DNA of 64,000 nt, taken from NCBI RefSeq assembly GCF_001976145.1, contig NZ_MOXD01000003.1, positions 465,950 through 529,949 on the forward strand, given 5' to 3'. Numbering within the stretch: position 1 is the first letter of the stretch; each line of letters begins with the position of its first letter. This document shows positions 17,410 to 26,811 of the stretch, piece after piece. The notes under the pieces are model-generated. The model was not told where the DNA came from. It worked only from the letters and a program-made list of their open reading frames with translations, and ran no database searches. The stretch comes from Serratia oryzae (GTDB taxonomy: Bacteria; Pseudomonadota; Gammaproteobacteria; Enterobacterales; Enterobacteriaceae). Both the position numbers and the translations under genes were made by a program.

Positions 17410-18419
17410 CAGTACATCTGCTCCTGCAACAGGCGCTCAGCGGTTTCGATCGCCATCAGCGCGCCGCCAAAGCGCACGTTGTCGGCCACCGACCAGAACT
17501 GCAGCATTTCAGGAATACCGTAATCATTACGCAGGCAGCCGATGCACAGCACATCGCTGCCGGAAGCTTCCGTCACCTGGGTCGGATAATCGTCTTCTTC
17601 ACTCAGTTGAATATCTTCGGCCTGCTCCAACTCGCTGCGTGCTTCTTCTGCGGCGATCGGGCGTAACGCTTCCAGATGCACCACCTGCGCATGGCCGTAA
17701 AATACCGGTGACTGGACGCAGCTTACCGAGATAGGCAGCCCTTCGTCCTGTAATACTTTACGCACCTGATCGACGATCAGGCGCTCTTCACGCACGCTGC
17801 CCTGCTCATCCGCCATCAACGGCAGAATGTTGAAGGCCAATTGCTTGGCAAACACGCCCGGTTCGGCAGGAATGCCATTCAGCAGACGCGCACTCTGGCC
17901 CGCCAGATCGTCCACCGCCACTTTGCCACGTGCCGAAACCGACATCAGCGTAGTGACGTGCAAACGCGAAAGCCCCGCCTGCTCGGTGAGAGGTTTAATC
18001 GCCGTCAGCAGTTGGCTCACCATGCTATCGGCCACCGCCACGATATTGCGGTTACGGTAATCTGCCAGCACCTGCGGGTTAACGCCTGGCACCACCAGCG
18101 GCACATCCGGCTCCAGAGCAAACAGGCCGCTGGTGTCAATCACCAGGCAGCCCATGTTGCCGGCCTCATCCGCATAGCGGGCGGCCGCTTGCGTCCCGGC
18201 GACAAAAAATGCCAACTGCGCCTGCGACCAGTCAAATTCTTCGGCATTTTGCACCAGCAGGGACTTGCCGTTGAAACGCACTGTGGCACCGGCGCTGCGT
18301 TCACTGGCTAAAGGATAGAGTTCACCCACCGGGAACTGACGTTCCTGCAACAATTCCAGCAACGCTTCACCTACTGCGCCCGTCGCGCCGAGCAGAGCGA
18401 TATTCCAGCCGTCAGACAT
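17409..18419 (-). CDS. usg: USG-1 protein, aspartate-semialdehyde dehydrogenase homologue
   Basis: The protein has the aspartate-semialdehyde dehydrogenase fold: NADP-binding start [18 protein letters not shown] and a dimerisation half with [16 protein letters not shown]. The catalytic cysteine segment (NCS in true enzymes) is replaced by DSMVSQ near residue 131, so dehydrogenase activity is unlikely. Length is 336 residues. It is coupled to truA, and its role is unknown. A hairpin (GGGCGGT/ACCGCCC, 18451-18470) lies upstream, between it and pdxB. Confidence 0.93.
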   Translation of the reverse strand: MSDGWNIALLGATGAVGEALLELLQERQFPVGELYPLASERSAGATVRFNGKSLLVQNAEEFDWSQAQLAFFVAGTQAAARYADEAGNMGCLVIDTSGLFALEPDVPLVVPGVNPQVLADYRNRNIVAVADSMVSQLLTAIKPLTEQAGLSRLHVTTLMSVSARGKVAVDDLAGQSARLLNGIPAEPGVFAKQLAFNILPLMADEQGSVREERLIVDQVRKVLQDEGLPISVSCVQSPVFYGHAQVVHLEALRPIAAEEARSELEQAEDIQLSEEDDYPTQVTEASGSDVLCIGCLRNDYGIPEMLQFWSVADNVRFGGALMAIETAERLLQEQMY

Positions 18420-18489
18420 TGGGTTATCTCCAGAGTATTCATTTGCAAGCGGGCGGTAAAACCACCGCCCGAGTATAAAAAGTTGGTTT

Positions 18490-18590
18490 AAAGCTCATCC
18501 TTTCCCCCTCTCTTTTGGGGAAAGGATTAGGGGGCACTCACTAGACGACAGCCCCTCACCCCGGCCCTCTTCCACAGGGATAGGGGGCGA
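18490..18590. repeat. GC-rich intergenic repeat-like segment between usg and pdxB
   Basis: The stretch contains paired tracts such as TTTCCCC/GGGGAAA and CCCCTCACCCCGGCCCTC followed by ACAGGGATAGGGGG. It looks like the short dispersed intergenic repeats common in enterobacteria. A fragment of similar character lies at 12547-12580. Identity as a repeat family cannot be proven from one window. Confidence 0.4.
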
Positions 18591-18620
18591 TCCCTTACAC
18601 CTTTACTGCATAACTATGCA

Positions 18621-19742
18621 TTATTGCACGCCAAAGCCCAGCTTATGCAGCAGTTCCGCGCTGGCGCTATCATCACACAGCACCCGCAGCGAAGACCATT
18701 CGCGGCGCTCCTGATAATGCTTACGCAAGCGATCAAACTCGCCCGGCAACCCGGCCACGTTACGCAGCGGCGCATCATCGCGGCGCACATCATACACCAA
18801 GTGCATCAATCGTTTTAACTTGCCTTCATCCAGCGGCCCGTTGAGGCGAACCTCGCTGAATTCCGGCACTGGCAGCAGTGAAGCCAGTGCGATCTGCTGC
18901 GGCTGCCCCAGATGCTGGGCGAAGGCTTCAAATACCTGAGTGGTGCCGCGCGCTTTGCCCTCCAGCGTATAACCGGCAATATGGGCGGTGCCAATGTCCA
19001 CCCAATCCAGCAGCGGCAAGGAAAGCTCCGGCTCCGGTTCCCACACGTCCAGCACCGTGCTGAGCCGTTTACCTTGCTCAAGCACCTTGAGCAAGGCGGC
19101 GTTGTGCACCACCGCACCACGGCAGGCGTTGATCAGGATACGGTCATCCGGTAACGCGTCGAGCAGATCGGCGTTAGCCAAGTGCAGGGATTTATACGGG
19201 CCGGACTTGTTCAGCGGGGTGTGGAAAGTCAGCACATCCGCTTCAGCCACCAGCTTTTCCAATGGCCAGAACTCACCGGCATCACCGCGATCGGCACGCG
19301 GCGGATCGCACAACAAGGTACGCACCCCCAACGCTTTCAGGCGCGCATCCAAGCGGGAACCCACATTGCCCACACCGACGATACCGACGGTTTTATCGCG
19401 CAGGTGGAAACCATCACGCTCGGCCAGCAGCATCAGGGCAGAAAACACATATTCCACCACCGCAATGGCGTTGCAGCCGGGCGCAGCCGAAAAGCCGATA
19501 CCGGCCTGTTGCAGCCAAGCTTCATCAACGTGATCGGTACCCGCAGTGGCGGTGCCGACAAAGCCAATACCGGTGCCTGCCAGCAGATCCTGGTTCACTT
19601 TCGTCACCGAGCGCACCATCAGCGCGTCGGCATCGGCCAGCGCCTCGCGTGGGATCGGGCGGCCAGGCACCGCCAGCGTTTCACCCAAGCGGCCGAACAG
19701 CTCCACCGCATAGGGCATATTTTCATCAACTAAAATCTTCAC
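18621..19742 (-). CDS. pdxB: Erythronate-4-phosphate dehydrogenase PdxB
   Basis: PdxB oxidises 4-phosphoerythronate in the DXP-dependent pyridoxal phosphate pathway. The 373-residue protein is a D-2-hydroxyacid dehydrogenase: NAD-binding [20 protein letters not shown] near residues 118-137, the substrate arginine in [11 protein letters not shown] and the catalytic histidine in [11 protein letters not shown]. The C-terminal PdxB dimerisation domain covers about 285-373. The start [11 protein letters not shown] matches the family. Confidence 0.96.
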   Translation of the reverse strand: MKILVDENMPYAVELFGRLGETLAVPGRPIPREALADADALMVRSVTKVNQDLLAGTGIGFVGTATAGTDHVDEAWLQQAGIGFSAAPGCNAIAVVEYVFSALMLLAERDGFHLRDKTVGIVGVGNVGSRLDARLKALGVRTLLCDPPRADRGDAGEFWPLEKLVAEADVLTFHTPLNKSGPYKSLHLANADLLDALPDDRILINACRGAVVHNAALLKVLEQGKRLSTVLDVWEPEPELSLPLLDWVDIGTAHIAGYTLEGKARGTTQVFEAFAQHLGQPQQIALASLLPVPEFSEVRLNGPLDEGKLKRLMHLVYDVRRDDAPLRNVAGLPGEFDRLRKHYQERREWSSLRVLCDDSASAELLHKLGFGVQ

Positions 19743-19816
19743 GTTATTCTCCGACGGGATTGGCGCTCAAGCGGCAAAATAGTGTGCCACCGAATGGTAC
19801 AGAACCCCAAACGTTG

Positions 19817-20590
19817 TTATACGCGACGGAAACGTTCCGGGGTGGTGCCAGCCACCTGCTGGAACATGACGATAAACGCGGAAGCCGAGCTGTAGCCAAC
19901 ATCCAGCGCCACCTCCTGCACGGTTTTGCCCTGTTCGAGCAGCGAAAGTGCGTGCAAAAAACGCAGGCGCTGGCGCCATTCGCTGAACGACATCCCCAAT
20001 TCCTGCTGACAACGGCGCGAAAGGGTTCTTTCCGTGGTATATACCCGCCCGGCCCACACCGCCAGCGAGGTATTGTCTGCCGGGCTGCGCTCCAGCGCCT
20101 GCAGTACCGGAGCCAGGAATTTATCCTGCGAAGTCGGCAGATAGGTTTGCTGGACCGGCGAAATACGCAGTTGATCGATCAGCACCTGGCACAGGCGCAG
20201 GTCTTCTTCAGTTTGCGGCTCCAACATCCGGCGCGCCAGGCAGTCTTCAACGATGGCGCTGAACACCGGCGACACATTGAGCAAGCACGCCTGCTCCGGC
20301 AAACCCACGCACAGCGATTTGGCAATATTGATGGTGCGAAACAGCGCAGGCTTGCGGTTGTAGCTGGAATGCTCCATGCCGATTGGCAGCCAGACCGCAA
20401 ACTCCGGCGGTGCCAGAAAGCGCTGCCCGGCAATATTCAACGCTATCACGCCGGTCTTAACGCATACCACCTGTCCCCAGTCGTGGCTATGTGGCAGATA
20501 TTCGGTATCAGCATTGGTTTCTTCGCAGTGAAAAAACAAGGTGCGTGGTGCGGCCACCTCGGCGGAGGGAGAATGACGGGTTTCAGCCAT
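19817..20590 (-). CDS. AraC-family transcriptional regulator
   Basis: This 257-residue regulator has an N-terminal cupin-like sensor half (HSHDWGQVVCVKTGVIALNIAG, about 36-57) and a C-terminal AraC double helix-turn-helix (RTLSRRCQQELGMSFSEWRQ and VQEVALDVGYSSASAFIVMFQQ). It is divergent from an EamA exporter gene with about 108 bases between them, a typical layout for a regulator controlling its neighbour. The natural inducer is not evident. It resembles NimR-type regulators in design, but orthology is uncertain. Confidence 0.88.
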   Translation of the reverse strand: MAETRHSPSAEVAAPRTLFFHCEETNADTEYLPHSHDWGQVVCVKTGVIALNIAGQRFLAPPEFAVWLPIGMEHSSYNRKPALFRTINIAKSLCVGLPEQACLLNVSPVFSAIVEDCLARRMLEPQTEEDLRLCQVLIDQLRISPVQQTYLPTSQDKFLAPVLQALERSPADNTSLAVWAGRVYTTERTLSRRCQQELGMSFSEWRQRLRFLHALSLLEQGKTVQEVALDVGYSSASAFIVMFQQVAGTTPERFRRV

Positions 20591-20698
20591 AGTGAAGTTG
20601 TCTTGATTTCGCGAAAGAGTGTCTGGTTATCACTATATATAATAAACCGGACACAGGTAGACTAGCCAGTAGCTTATCAGTTGTTGAGAATAATTATC

Positions 20699-21610
20699 AT
20701 GAATATGCTTTTCCCCTTCCTGGCCGTGCTGATTTGGTCGATCAACGCCATCGTCAGCAAAGTTTCCGCCACCGCCATCGATCCGGCAGCGATCTCTTTC
20801 TACCGCTGGCTGTTGGCCCTGATAGTGTTAACCCCATTCGCACTACCGGGCGTGATCCGCAATTGGCCAACCGTGCGCGCCAATCTCTGGAAACTGCTGA
20901 TTCTTGGCCTGCTGGGGATGGTGCTGTACCAAAGCCTGGCGTATTACGCCGCGCACAGCGTTAGCGCACTGTTTATGGGTATTCTTAACTCGCTGATCCC
21001 GCTGTTGACCGTATTAATCAGCATTGTTGTGCTGCGTGTCGCCCCTACCGTCGGCATCGCGCTGGGCGCTATTCTGTCGCTTGGCGGCCTGGTGTGGCTG
21101 GTGAGCGCCGGTCAGCCGGGGCAATTACTGGAGCATGGCATTGGCAAAGGTGAACTGATGATGCTTGCCGCTGCGGCATCTTATGCGCTCTACAGCGTGC
21201 TGACCAAGCGTTGGGCGATCGCCTTGCCAAACTGGCAGTCTTTGTACATGCAGATCCTGTTTGGCGTGCTGTTGCTGCTGCCTAACTTCCTGCTGACGCC
21301 GGACGTTCAGCTCAACAGCCAGAACATCCCACTGGTGTTGTTCGCCGGTATTCCCGCTTCAATTTTTGCGCCGTTCCTGTGGATCCAAGGGGTCATGCGC
21401 CTGGGGGCTAATACCGCTTCGATCTTTATGAATCTGGCCCCGGTATTTACCGCCATTATCGCCGTGCTGTTCCTGCATGAACATTTACAGAGCTATCACC
21501 TGATTGGCGGCGGCGTCACCCTACTGGGCGTGCTCCTGTCGCAGCGCTTGCGCATCCCGCTGGGGCGAAAGAAAGCGGCTGAAATCACGCCTGTTACCTG
21601 TAAAGAGTGA
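20699..21610 (+). CDS. EamA/DMT-family metabolite exporter
   Basis: The 303-residue protein has ten hydrophobic spans and two EamA repeats (starts near residues 4 and 147), as in drug/metabolite transporters that export amino acids or nucleosides. Typical segments are FLAVLIWSINAIVSK and SLAYYAAHSVSALFMGILNS. I chose the ATG at 20699, preceded by GAGAA at about 10 bases; the open frame begins earlier with TTG. It is divergent from the AraC-type regulator and probably controlled by it. Substrate unknown. Confidence 0.9.
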   Translation: MNMLFPFLAVLIWSINAIVSKVSATAIDPAAISFYRWLLALIVLTPFALPGVIRNWPTVRANLWKLLILGLLGMVLYQSLAYYAAHSVSALFMGILNSLIPLLTVLISIVVLRVAPTVGIALGAILSLGGLVWLVSAGQPGQLLEHGIGKGELMMLAAAASYALYSVLTKRWAIALPNWQSLYMQILFGVLLLLPNFLLTPDVQLNSQNIPLVLFAGIPASIFAPFLWIQGVMRLGANTASIFMNLAPVFTAIIAVLFLHEHLQSYHLIGGGVTLLGVLLSQRLRIPLGRKKAAEITPVTCKE

Positions 21611-21623
21611 TGCTCAGCCAACA

Positions 21624-23036
21624 TTAAGGCAGCAATGTAAAACGCACCCGCACCAACAGGCCGCCTAGCTGGGGAGAGGCCAACAGCTCCGGGCGGGTAC
21701 GATGGTAATGGGTGATATCTTTGACCAACGCCAGCCCTAATCCTGCTCCTGGTTGGGCACCCACGTTGTCCAGCCGATGGAACGGCTGCAGCGCCACTTG
21801 CGTCTGTTCCGCGGCAATCCCCGGCCCGCTGTCTTCAATCTCCAGGATCCCTTGCTGCTCTTCAATCAGCAGACGCGCGGTGACAATCCCCTGAGGGGGC
21901 GTGTATTTCAGCGCGTTGTCGAGCAGGTTGGCGCACAGCTCGGTGAGCAGCAGGGCCTCCCCGGCTATCCGGCACTGCTCAACGCCTTCATAGCCGAGAT
22001 CGATCTGCTTGCTGCGCGCCTGGGGTAAGCGAGAGAAACAGGCATCACGCAGTAGCTGGGCCAGATCGACCGGCTGCAGTTGGCGATCGGCATCGCGCTC
22101 ATGCGCTTTCAGGCGCGAGAGATGAAGTAAGCGATCGGTCAGCGCTATGGTGCTGTCGAGGGTGTGACTCATCCCCTCCAGGCTTTCCCGCCACTGTTCG
22201 GGCCGATCGCTTGCCAGGGCGACGCTCACTTGGGTTTTCAGCACCGTCAATGGCGTTCTGAGCTGATGAGAAGCATCGGCACTGAAGCGCTCCTGGCGCG
22301 CCACCATCACCCGCAACCGTTCGATGTAACGGTTGAACGCCAGCAGCAACGGCTGCATTTCAGACCACGGCAACACCATCGGCAGAGGGGTCAGTTCACC
22401 TGGGTCGCGCCGCAGCATCATGCCGGAAAGCTTGCGCATCGGCTTCAGCACCTTTTTCAGCAGCACATAGGCCAGGATCAGCGTCAGAACCACCACCGTG
22501 CCCTGGCTCAGCAACGCCGCCAGCAGCATCTGCCGCGCCAGATAGCGCCGGGACTCCAGCGTTTCTGCCACCACGATGGTCGCCATGCCCATCACACCGG
22601 ATTCATTCACCGGCTGGAACAGCGCGGCAACCCGAATCGGGCGGCCACGGTATTGCGCATCGTAGAAATGCACCAACGCCGGATACAGGTTGGAGCGTGG
22701 AATATACTCAGGCATTTTGGGTAAGTCGTGGTACCCCGAGATACTCTGCCCTTCCGGTGAGATCACCTGATAGTAAAGCTGATCGTTCATGTTGCGCTCA
22801 AAGCTGTCGAGCACCACGTAAGGCACGTCCACTTCCAACCGCTGATTGCGCACCACCAGCCGTTCCGCCACCGTACGCGCCGAGGCCAGCAGCGTGCGAT
22901 CGTAAGCCAGCGTGGCGGCGCTCATCGCGCTGAAATAGTGGGTGTAGATCGAGATCCCCCCTAGCATCAGCAGCGGCAAACCAAAGAACAACAGCAACTG
23001 ATTGAACAGCGAACGCGGCGCTTTAAGCCATTTCAT
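21624..23036 (-). CDS. tctE: Sensor histidine kinase TctE of the tricarboxylate system
   Basis: TctE senses tricarboxylates and phosphorylates TctD. The 470-residue protein has an N-terminal transmembrane helix (about 12-32), a periplasmic domain, a second helix (about 168-190), a HAMP-like linker, the His box FSADASHQLRTPLTVLKTQ with the phospho-accepting His near residue 258, and the ATPase domain (ELCANLLDNALKYTP; EIEDSGPGIA; GAGLGLALVKDI). Its 5' end overlaps tctD by 14 bases. The pair faces tctCBA. Confidence 0.9.
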   Translation of the reverse strand: MKWLKAPRSLFNQLLLFFGLPLLMLGGISIYTHYFSAMSAATLAYDRTLLASARTVAERLVVRNQRLEVDVPYVVLDSFERNMNDQLYYQVISPEGQSISGYHDLPKMPEYIPRSNLYPALVHFYDAQYRGRPIRVAALFQPVNESGVMGMATIVVAETLESRRYLARQMLLAALLSQGTVVVLTLILAYVLLKKVLKPMRKLSGMMLRRDPGELTPLPMVLPWSEMQPLLLAFNRYIERLRVMVARQERFSADASHQLRTPLTVLKTQVSVALASDRPEQWRESLEGMSHTLDSTIALTDRLLHLSRLKAHERDADRQLQPVDLAQLLRDACFSRLPQARSKQIDLGYEGVEQCRIAGEALLLTELCANLLDNALKYTPPQGIVTARLLIEEQQGILEIEDSGPGIAAEQTQVALQPFHRLDNVGAQPGAGLGLALVKDITHYHRTRPELLASPQLGGLLVRVRFTLLP

Positions 23037-23697
23037 CGCACAGCTCCAGGCTGTAACCCAAGCCGCGCAGCGTCACAATCATTACGTTACTGCCCTGCAG
23101 TTTTTTGCGTACCCGGTGCACGTACAGCTCGATGCTTTCCGGGTTGGCTTCATCCGTCAGGGTAAATATCTGCTCAAACAGTTGCTGCTTGGCCACCGGG
23201 CGGCCACGGCGATGCATCAAGGCGGTCAGCACCGCCAGTTCGCGCGGCGTCAGGGCTAATGGCTTTTCCTCCAGCAGAAAATAGCCTTCATCGTGGTAGG
23301 TCAGCGCACCGTATTTCAGCGCCCGCTGCATGCCACCCACGCTGCGGCGCAACAGCGCCCGGATGCGCGCCTCCAGCTCATTCAGTTCAAAGGGTTTGGT
23401 GAGGTAATCGTCAGCCCCCAAGTTCAACCCTTTCACCCGATCGGCCACGTCTGCCCGCGCCGTGAGTAACAGCACCGGTAACTCCTGCCCGCGTTTACGC
23501 AACCGTGCCAGCAGATCCAGGCCATTCAGCCGCGGTAACGCTACATCCAACACCACCAGTGCGTAGCTCTCGTTCAATAACAAGTGGTCGGCAATCACCC
23601 CATCTGCGGCGACATCCACCGCAAACCCGAGCCCGGTCAGGGCCTTTTGTAGCCAATGAGATAACTCGGGGTGATCTTCTACTAACAAGAGACGCAT
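23023..23697 (-). CDS. tctD: Response regulator TctD
   Basis: TctD is an OmpR/PhoB-type response regulator of 224 residues: receiver domain with the acidic pair at residues 7-8, phospho-acceptor Asp in ALVVLDVALPRLNGLD (about 51) and Lys in YLTKPFELNELEAR (about 101), and a winged-helix DNA-binding domain with TPRELAVLTALMHRRGRPV. It overlaps tctE and diverges from tctC, 122 bases away. It is expected to activate tctCBA when tricarboxylates such as citrate or tricarballylate are present. Confidence 0.92.
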   Translation of the reverse strand: MRLLLVEDHPELSHWLQKALTGLGFAVDVAADGVIADHLLLNESYALVVLDVALPRLNGLDLLARLRKRGQELPVLLLTARADVADRVKGLNLGADDYLTKPFELNELEARIRALLRRSVGGMQRALKYGALTYHDEGYFLLEEKPLALTPRELAVLTALMHRRGRPVAKQQLFEQIFTLTDEANPESIELYVHRVRKKLQGSNVMIVTLRGLGYSLELCDEMA

Positions 23698-23819
23698 ATC
23701 ACATCCTGTAAACTTTGCTGCTCGATGAAAGGTAAATGAAAGGTTGTTGTTTTAACAATTCAGCAACCCCGTGTCAGCGGGGATTCTCACAATCTGAAAC
23801 AAAACCAATGGGGAAAACC

Positions 23820-24800
23820 ATGAAAACAATAATTACCCGTACGCTTACCGCCACTGCGCTGCTGTTTGCTGCTAACCAGGCCTTCGCCATTGACGCCCCC
23901 AGCCGCACAGAGTGTATCGCCCCGGCCAAGCCCGGCGGCGGTTTCGATCTTACCTGTAAACTGATTCAGGTTTCGTTGCAAGAAACCAAAGCGATCGATA
24001 AACCAATGCGCGTCACCTACATGCCTGGCGGCGTTGGTGCCGTTGCCTATAACGCCATCGTCGCCCAGCGCCCGGCAGAGTTCGGCACCGTGGTGGCCTT
24101 CTCTGGCGGTTCGCTGCTGAACCTGTCGCAAGGCAAATTTGGCCGTTACGGCGTAGATGACGTGAAGTGGCTGGCAGCCGTGGGCACCGATTACGGCATG
24201 ATCGCGGTGCGCGCCGACTCACCTTACAAAACGCTGAAAGACCTGATGGATGCCTTCAAGAAAGACCCGAACAGCGTGGTATTTGGTGCCGGGGCTTCCA
24301 TCGGCAGCCAGGACTGGATGAAAACCGCGCTGCTGGCGCGCGAAGTGGGCATCGATCCGCACAAGATGCGTTACGTAGCGTTTGAAGGCGGCGGCGAACC
24401 GGTCACTGCGCTGTTAGGCAATCACATTCAGGCGGTATCTGGCGATCTGAGCGAGATGGTGCCTCACCTGCAGGGCGACAAAATCCGCGTGCTGGCAGTG
24501 TACGCCGAAGAACGCCTGCCGGGTGAACTGGCCAGCGTGCCTACCGCTAAAGAGCAAGGCTTTAATCTGGTCTGGCCGATCATCCGTGGTTTCTACGTTG
24601 GCCCGAAAGTCAGCGAAGAAGAGTACCAGTGGTGGATCGACACCTTCAAGAAAACCATGGCAACCGACGAATTCAAGAAACAACGCGATCTGCGCGGTCT
24701 GTTTGAGTTCAACATGACCGGTCAGGAACTGGATGCCTACGTGAAAAATCAGGTGAACCAGTACCGTGAACAGGCAAAAGCGTTCGGTCTGGCTAAATAA
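23820..24800 (+). CDS. tctC: Tricarboxylate-binding periplasmic protein TctC
   Basis: TctC binds tricarboxylates in the periplasm for the TctAB permease. A signal peptide spans about residues 1-23 (MKTIITRTLTATALLFAANQ onward to AFA), then the TTT-family binding fold with PAKPGGGFDLTCKLIQ. The start at 23820 has GGGG eight bases upstream and the usual length of 326 residues; ATG at 23808 is an alternative. It is the first gene of tctCBA and divergent from tctD. Confidence 0.93.
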   Translation: MKTIITRTLTATALLFAANQAFAIDAPSRTECIAPAKPGGGFDLTCKLIQVSLQETKAIDKPMRVTYMPGGVGAVAYNAIVAQRPAEFGTVVAFSGGSLLNLSQGKFGRYGVDDVKWLAAVGTDYGMIAVRADSPYKTLKDLMDAFKKDPNSVVFGAGASIGSQDWMKTALLAREVGIDPHKMRYVAFEGGGEPVTALLGNHIQAVSGDLSEMVPHLQGDKIRVLAVYAEERLPGELASVPTAKEQGFNLVWPIIRGFYVGPKVSEEEYQWWIDTFKKTMATDEFKKQRDLRGLFEFNMTGQELDAYVKNQVNQYREQAKAFGLAK

Positions 24801-24814
24801 CCTCGGGGCACCCT

Positions 24815-25246
24815 ATGAGCGATCGTATTTTTGCCTGCATCTGGCTGCTGCTGTGCTTCGGCGGCCTGTTCATCGGCTGGGGCATTCAAAGCGAATACAG
24901 CTATGAACCCTTGGGGCCGCGCCCTTTCCCACTGGCGATTCTGGGGCTGATGGCGCTGTGTGCTGCGCTGTTGCTGTTGCGCCGGCCGCAGGTCATCGAA
25001 TGGCCGCATAAGCAAGTGCTGCAACGCCTGCTGGTGCTAGTCATTACCCTGGTGCTGTACGCCTGGGGGTTTGAATGGCTCGGCTTCCCGCTGGCCACCG
25101 CGCTGCTGACCTTCAGTATTGGCCTGCTGTTTCAGGCCACGGTCAGGGCCGCGTTGATCTCTGGCGCGGTCATGGGCGTGTCGCTGTTTTTTGCCTTTGA
25201 TTACTTACTCGATGTCACGCTGCCACTCGGCGCCTGGCTGAGCTAA
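24815..25246 (+). CDS. tctB: Tricarboxylate transporter small membrane subunit TctB
   Basis: TctB is the small, poorly conserved membrane subunit of the tripartite tricarboxylate transporter. The 143 residues form four hydrophobic segments, including an N-terminal span at about 5-23. It begins 14 bases after tctC and ends 11 bases before tctA, as usual for the operon. Identification relies as much on position as on sequence. Confidence 0.88.
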   Translation: MSDRIFACIWLLLCFGGLFIGWGIQSEYSYEPLGPRPFPLAILGLMALCAALLLLRRPQVIEWPHKQVLQRLLVLVITLVLYAWGFEWLGFPLATALLTFSIGLLFQATVRAALISGAVMGVSLFFAFDYLLDVTLPLGAWLS

Positions 25247-25257
25247 CGGAGACGATA

Positions 25258-26778
25258 ATGGAAACCTGGATGTATTTATCACAAGGGTTCGAAGTGGCGC
25301 TGCTGCCACAGAACCTGGTTATCGCTCTGATCGGCTGTTTTGTCGGCACCATCGTTGGTTTGCTGCCCGGCCTGGGGCCGATCAACGGCGTGGCGATCCT
25401 GCTGCCGCTGGCGTTCGCGCTGAAATTGCCCGCAGAATCGGCGTTGATCCTGCTGGCTACGGTATACATAGGCTGTGAGTACGGCGGGCGTATCTCGTCG
25501 ATTCTGCTCAACGTGCCGGGGGATGCCGCGGCGATCATGACCGCCTTGGACGGCTACCCGATGGCGCAGCAAGGGCGTGCAGGTGTAGCGCTGTCGATCT
25601 CGGCGGTCAGCTCTTTTGTCGGTTCACTGATTGCCATTATGGGGATCATCCTGTTCGCCCCGATGCTGGCGCGCTGGTCGCTGGCCTTTGGCCCGGCGGA
25701 ATACTTCGCGCTGATGGTGTTTGCTATCGCCTGCCTTGGCAGCATGATGAGCGAAAACCCGTTGAAGTCGCTGCTGGCAGCGCTGATCGGCCTGGGGCTG
25801 GCGACAGTGGGAGTGGATGCCAATACCGGCGTTTACCGCTTCACTTTCGACAGCGTACACCTCTCCGATGGCATTCAATTTATCGTGGTAGTGATTGGCC
25901 TGTTCTCCGTCAGTGAGATCCTGCTGATGCTGGAAAGCACCAGCACCGGCCAGAAACTGATCCGCAAAACCGGTCGCTTGCTGTTCAACCGCAAAGAGGC
26001 CGCCGAGTGCGTTAGCCCCACTCTGCGCTCTTCATTTATCGGCTTTTTCGTCGGCATCCTGCCAGGCGCAGGGGCAACCATCGCCAGCGCGCTGACCTAT
26101 ATGACCGAGAAGCGAATCAGCGGCAACAGCGAGTCCTTTGGTAAAGGGGACATTCGCGGCGTAGCCGCGCCAGAAGCCGCTAACAACGCGTCAGCCTGTG
26201 GTTCGTTTATCCCGATGCTGACGCTGGGGGTGCCGGGCTCCGGCACCACGGCGGTGATGATGGGGGCATTGACGCTGTATAACATCACCCCAGGCCCGGC
26301 CATGTTCACCGAGCAACCGGATATCGTTTGGGGGCTGATCGCCGCACTGCTGATTGCCAACGTGATGTTGCTGATCATGAACATCCCGCTGATCGGCCTG
26401 TTCACGCGCATGCTGACCGTGCCGTTATGGTTCCTGGTGCCAGCCATCGCCGCTATCTCGGCGGTGGGGGTTTATGCCGTACACAGCACCACTTTCGATC
26501 TGCTGTTGATGGTCGGGCTCGGGGTATTTGGCTATCTGCTGCGGAAAATGCACTTCCCGATGTCGCCGCTGATCCTCGGTTTTGTACTGGGGGAAATGCT
26601 GGAACAGAACCTGCGCCGCGCGCTGTCGATCAGCAACGGTGAGTTTGGCATCCTGTGGAGCAGCACGATCGCACAATGCCTGCTGGTGCTGGCGGTTGCC
26701 GTGCTGGTCCTGCCACCGGTGCTGCGCAAATTGCGCAAGCGCCGCAGCATTACCGTCGAGGCCGCCAAGGTAGAGTAA
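25258..26778 (+). CDS. tctA: Tricarboxylate transporter large membrane subunit TctA
   Basis: TctA is the main permease of the sodium-dependent tricarboxylate importer. The 506-residue protein has about 12 membrane spans and the two family signature repeats: GTIVGLLPGLGPINGVAILL near residue 30 and GFFVGILPGAGATIASALTY near 262. A further conserved stretch, TLGVPGSGTTAVMMGAL, lies near residue 321. The gene closes the tctCBA operon and is followed by a strong terminator. Confidence 0.95.
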   Translation: METWMYLSQGFEVALLPQNLVIALIGCFVGTIVGLLPGLGPINGVAILLPLAFALKLPAESALILLATVYIGCEYGGRISSILLNVPGDAAAIMTALDGYPMAQQGRAGVALSISAVSSFVGSLIAIMGIILFAPMLARWSLAFGPAEYFALMVFAIACLGSMMSENPLKSLLAALIGLGLATVGVDANTGVYRFTFDSVHLSDGIQFIVVVIGLFSVSEILLMLESTSTGQKLIRKTGRLLFNRKEAAECVSPTLRSSFIGFFVGILPGAGATIASALTYMTEKRISGNSESFGKGDIRGVAAPEAANNASACGSFIPMLTLGVPGSGTTAVMMGALTLYNITPGPAMFTEQPDIVWGLIAALLIANVMLLIMNIPLIGLFTRMLTVPLWFLVPAIAAISAVGVYAVHSTTFDLLLMVGLGVFGYLLRKMHFPMSPLILGFVLGEMLEQNLRRALSISNGEFGILWSSTIAQCLLVLAVAVLVLPPVLRKLRKRRSITVEAAKVE

Positions 26779-26784
26779 TCACCC

Positions 26785-26811
26785 AAGGGGCCACAATCGG
26801 CCCCTTTTTTA
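26785..26811. terminator. Rho-independent terminator after tctA
   Basis: AAGGGGCC and GGCCCCTT form an 8-bp stem around six bases, followed by TTTTTT. It lies seven bases after the tctA stop and also just past the end of the convergent EamA gene, so it can serve both. Confidence 0.9.

Noticed and set aside
17409..18419. Calling usg an active aspartate-semialdehyde dehydrogenase
   Set aside because: The catalytic cysteine position reads DSMVSQ instead of NCS, so only the fold is supported.
19262..20665. 467-codon + strand frame opposite pdxB and the AraC regulator
   Set aside because: It spans two real genes on the other strand and a promoter region, and its composition (Arg, His and Pro rich) is typical of antisense frames in GC-rich DNA.
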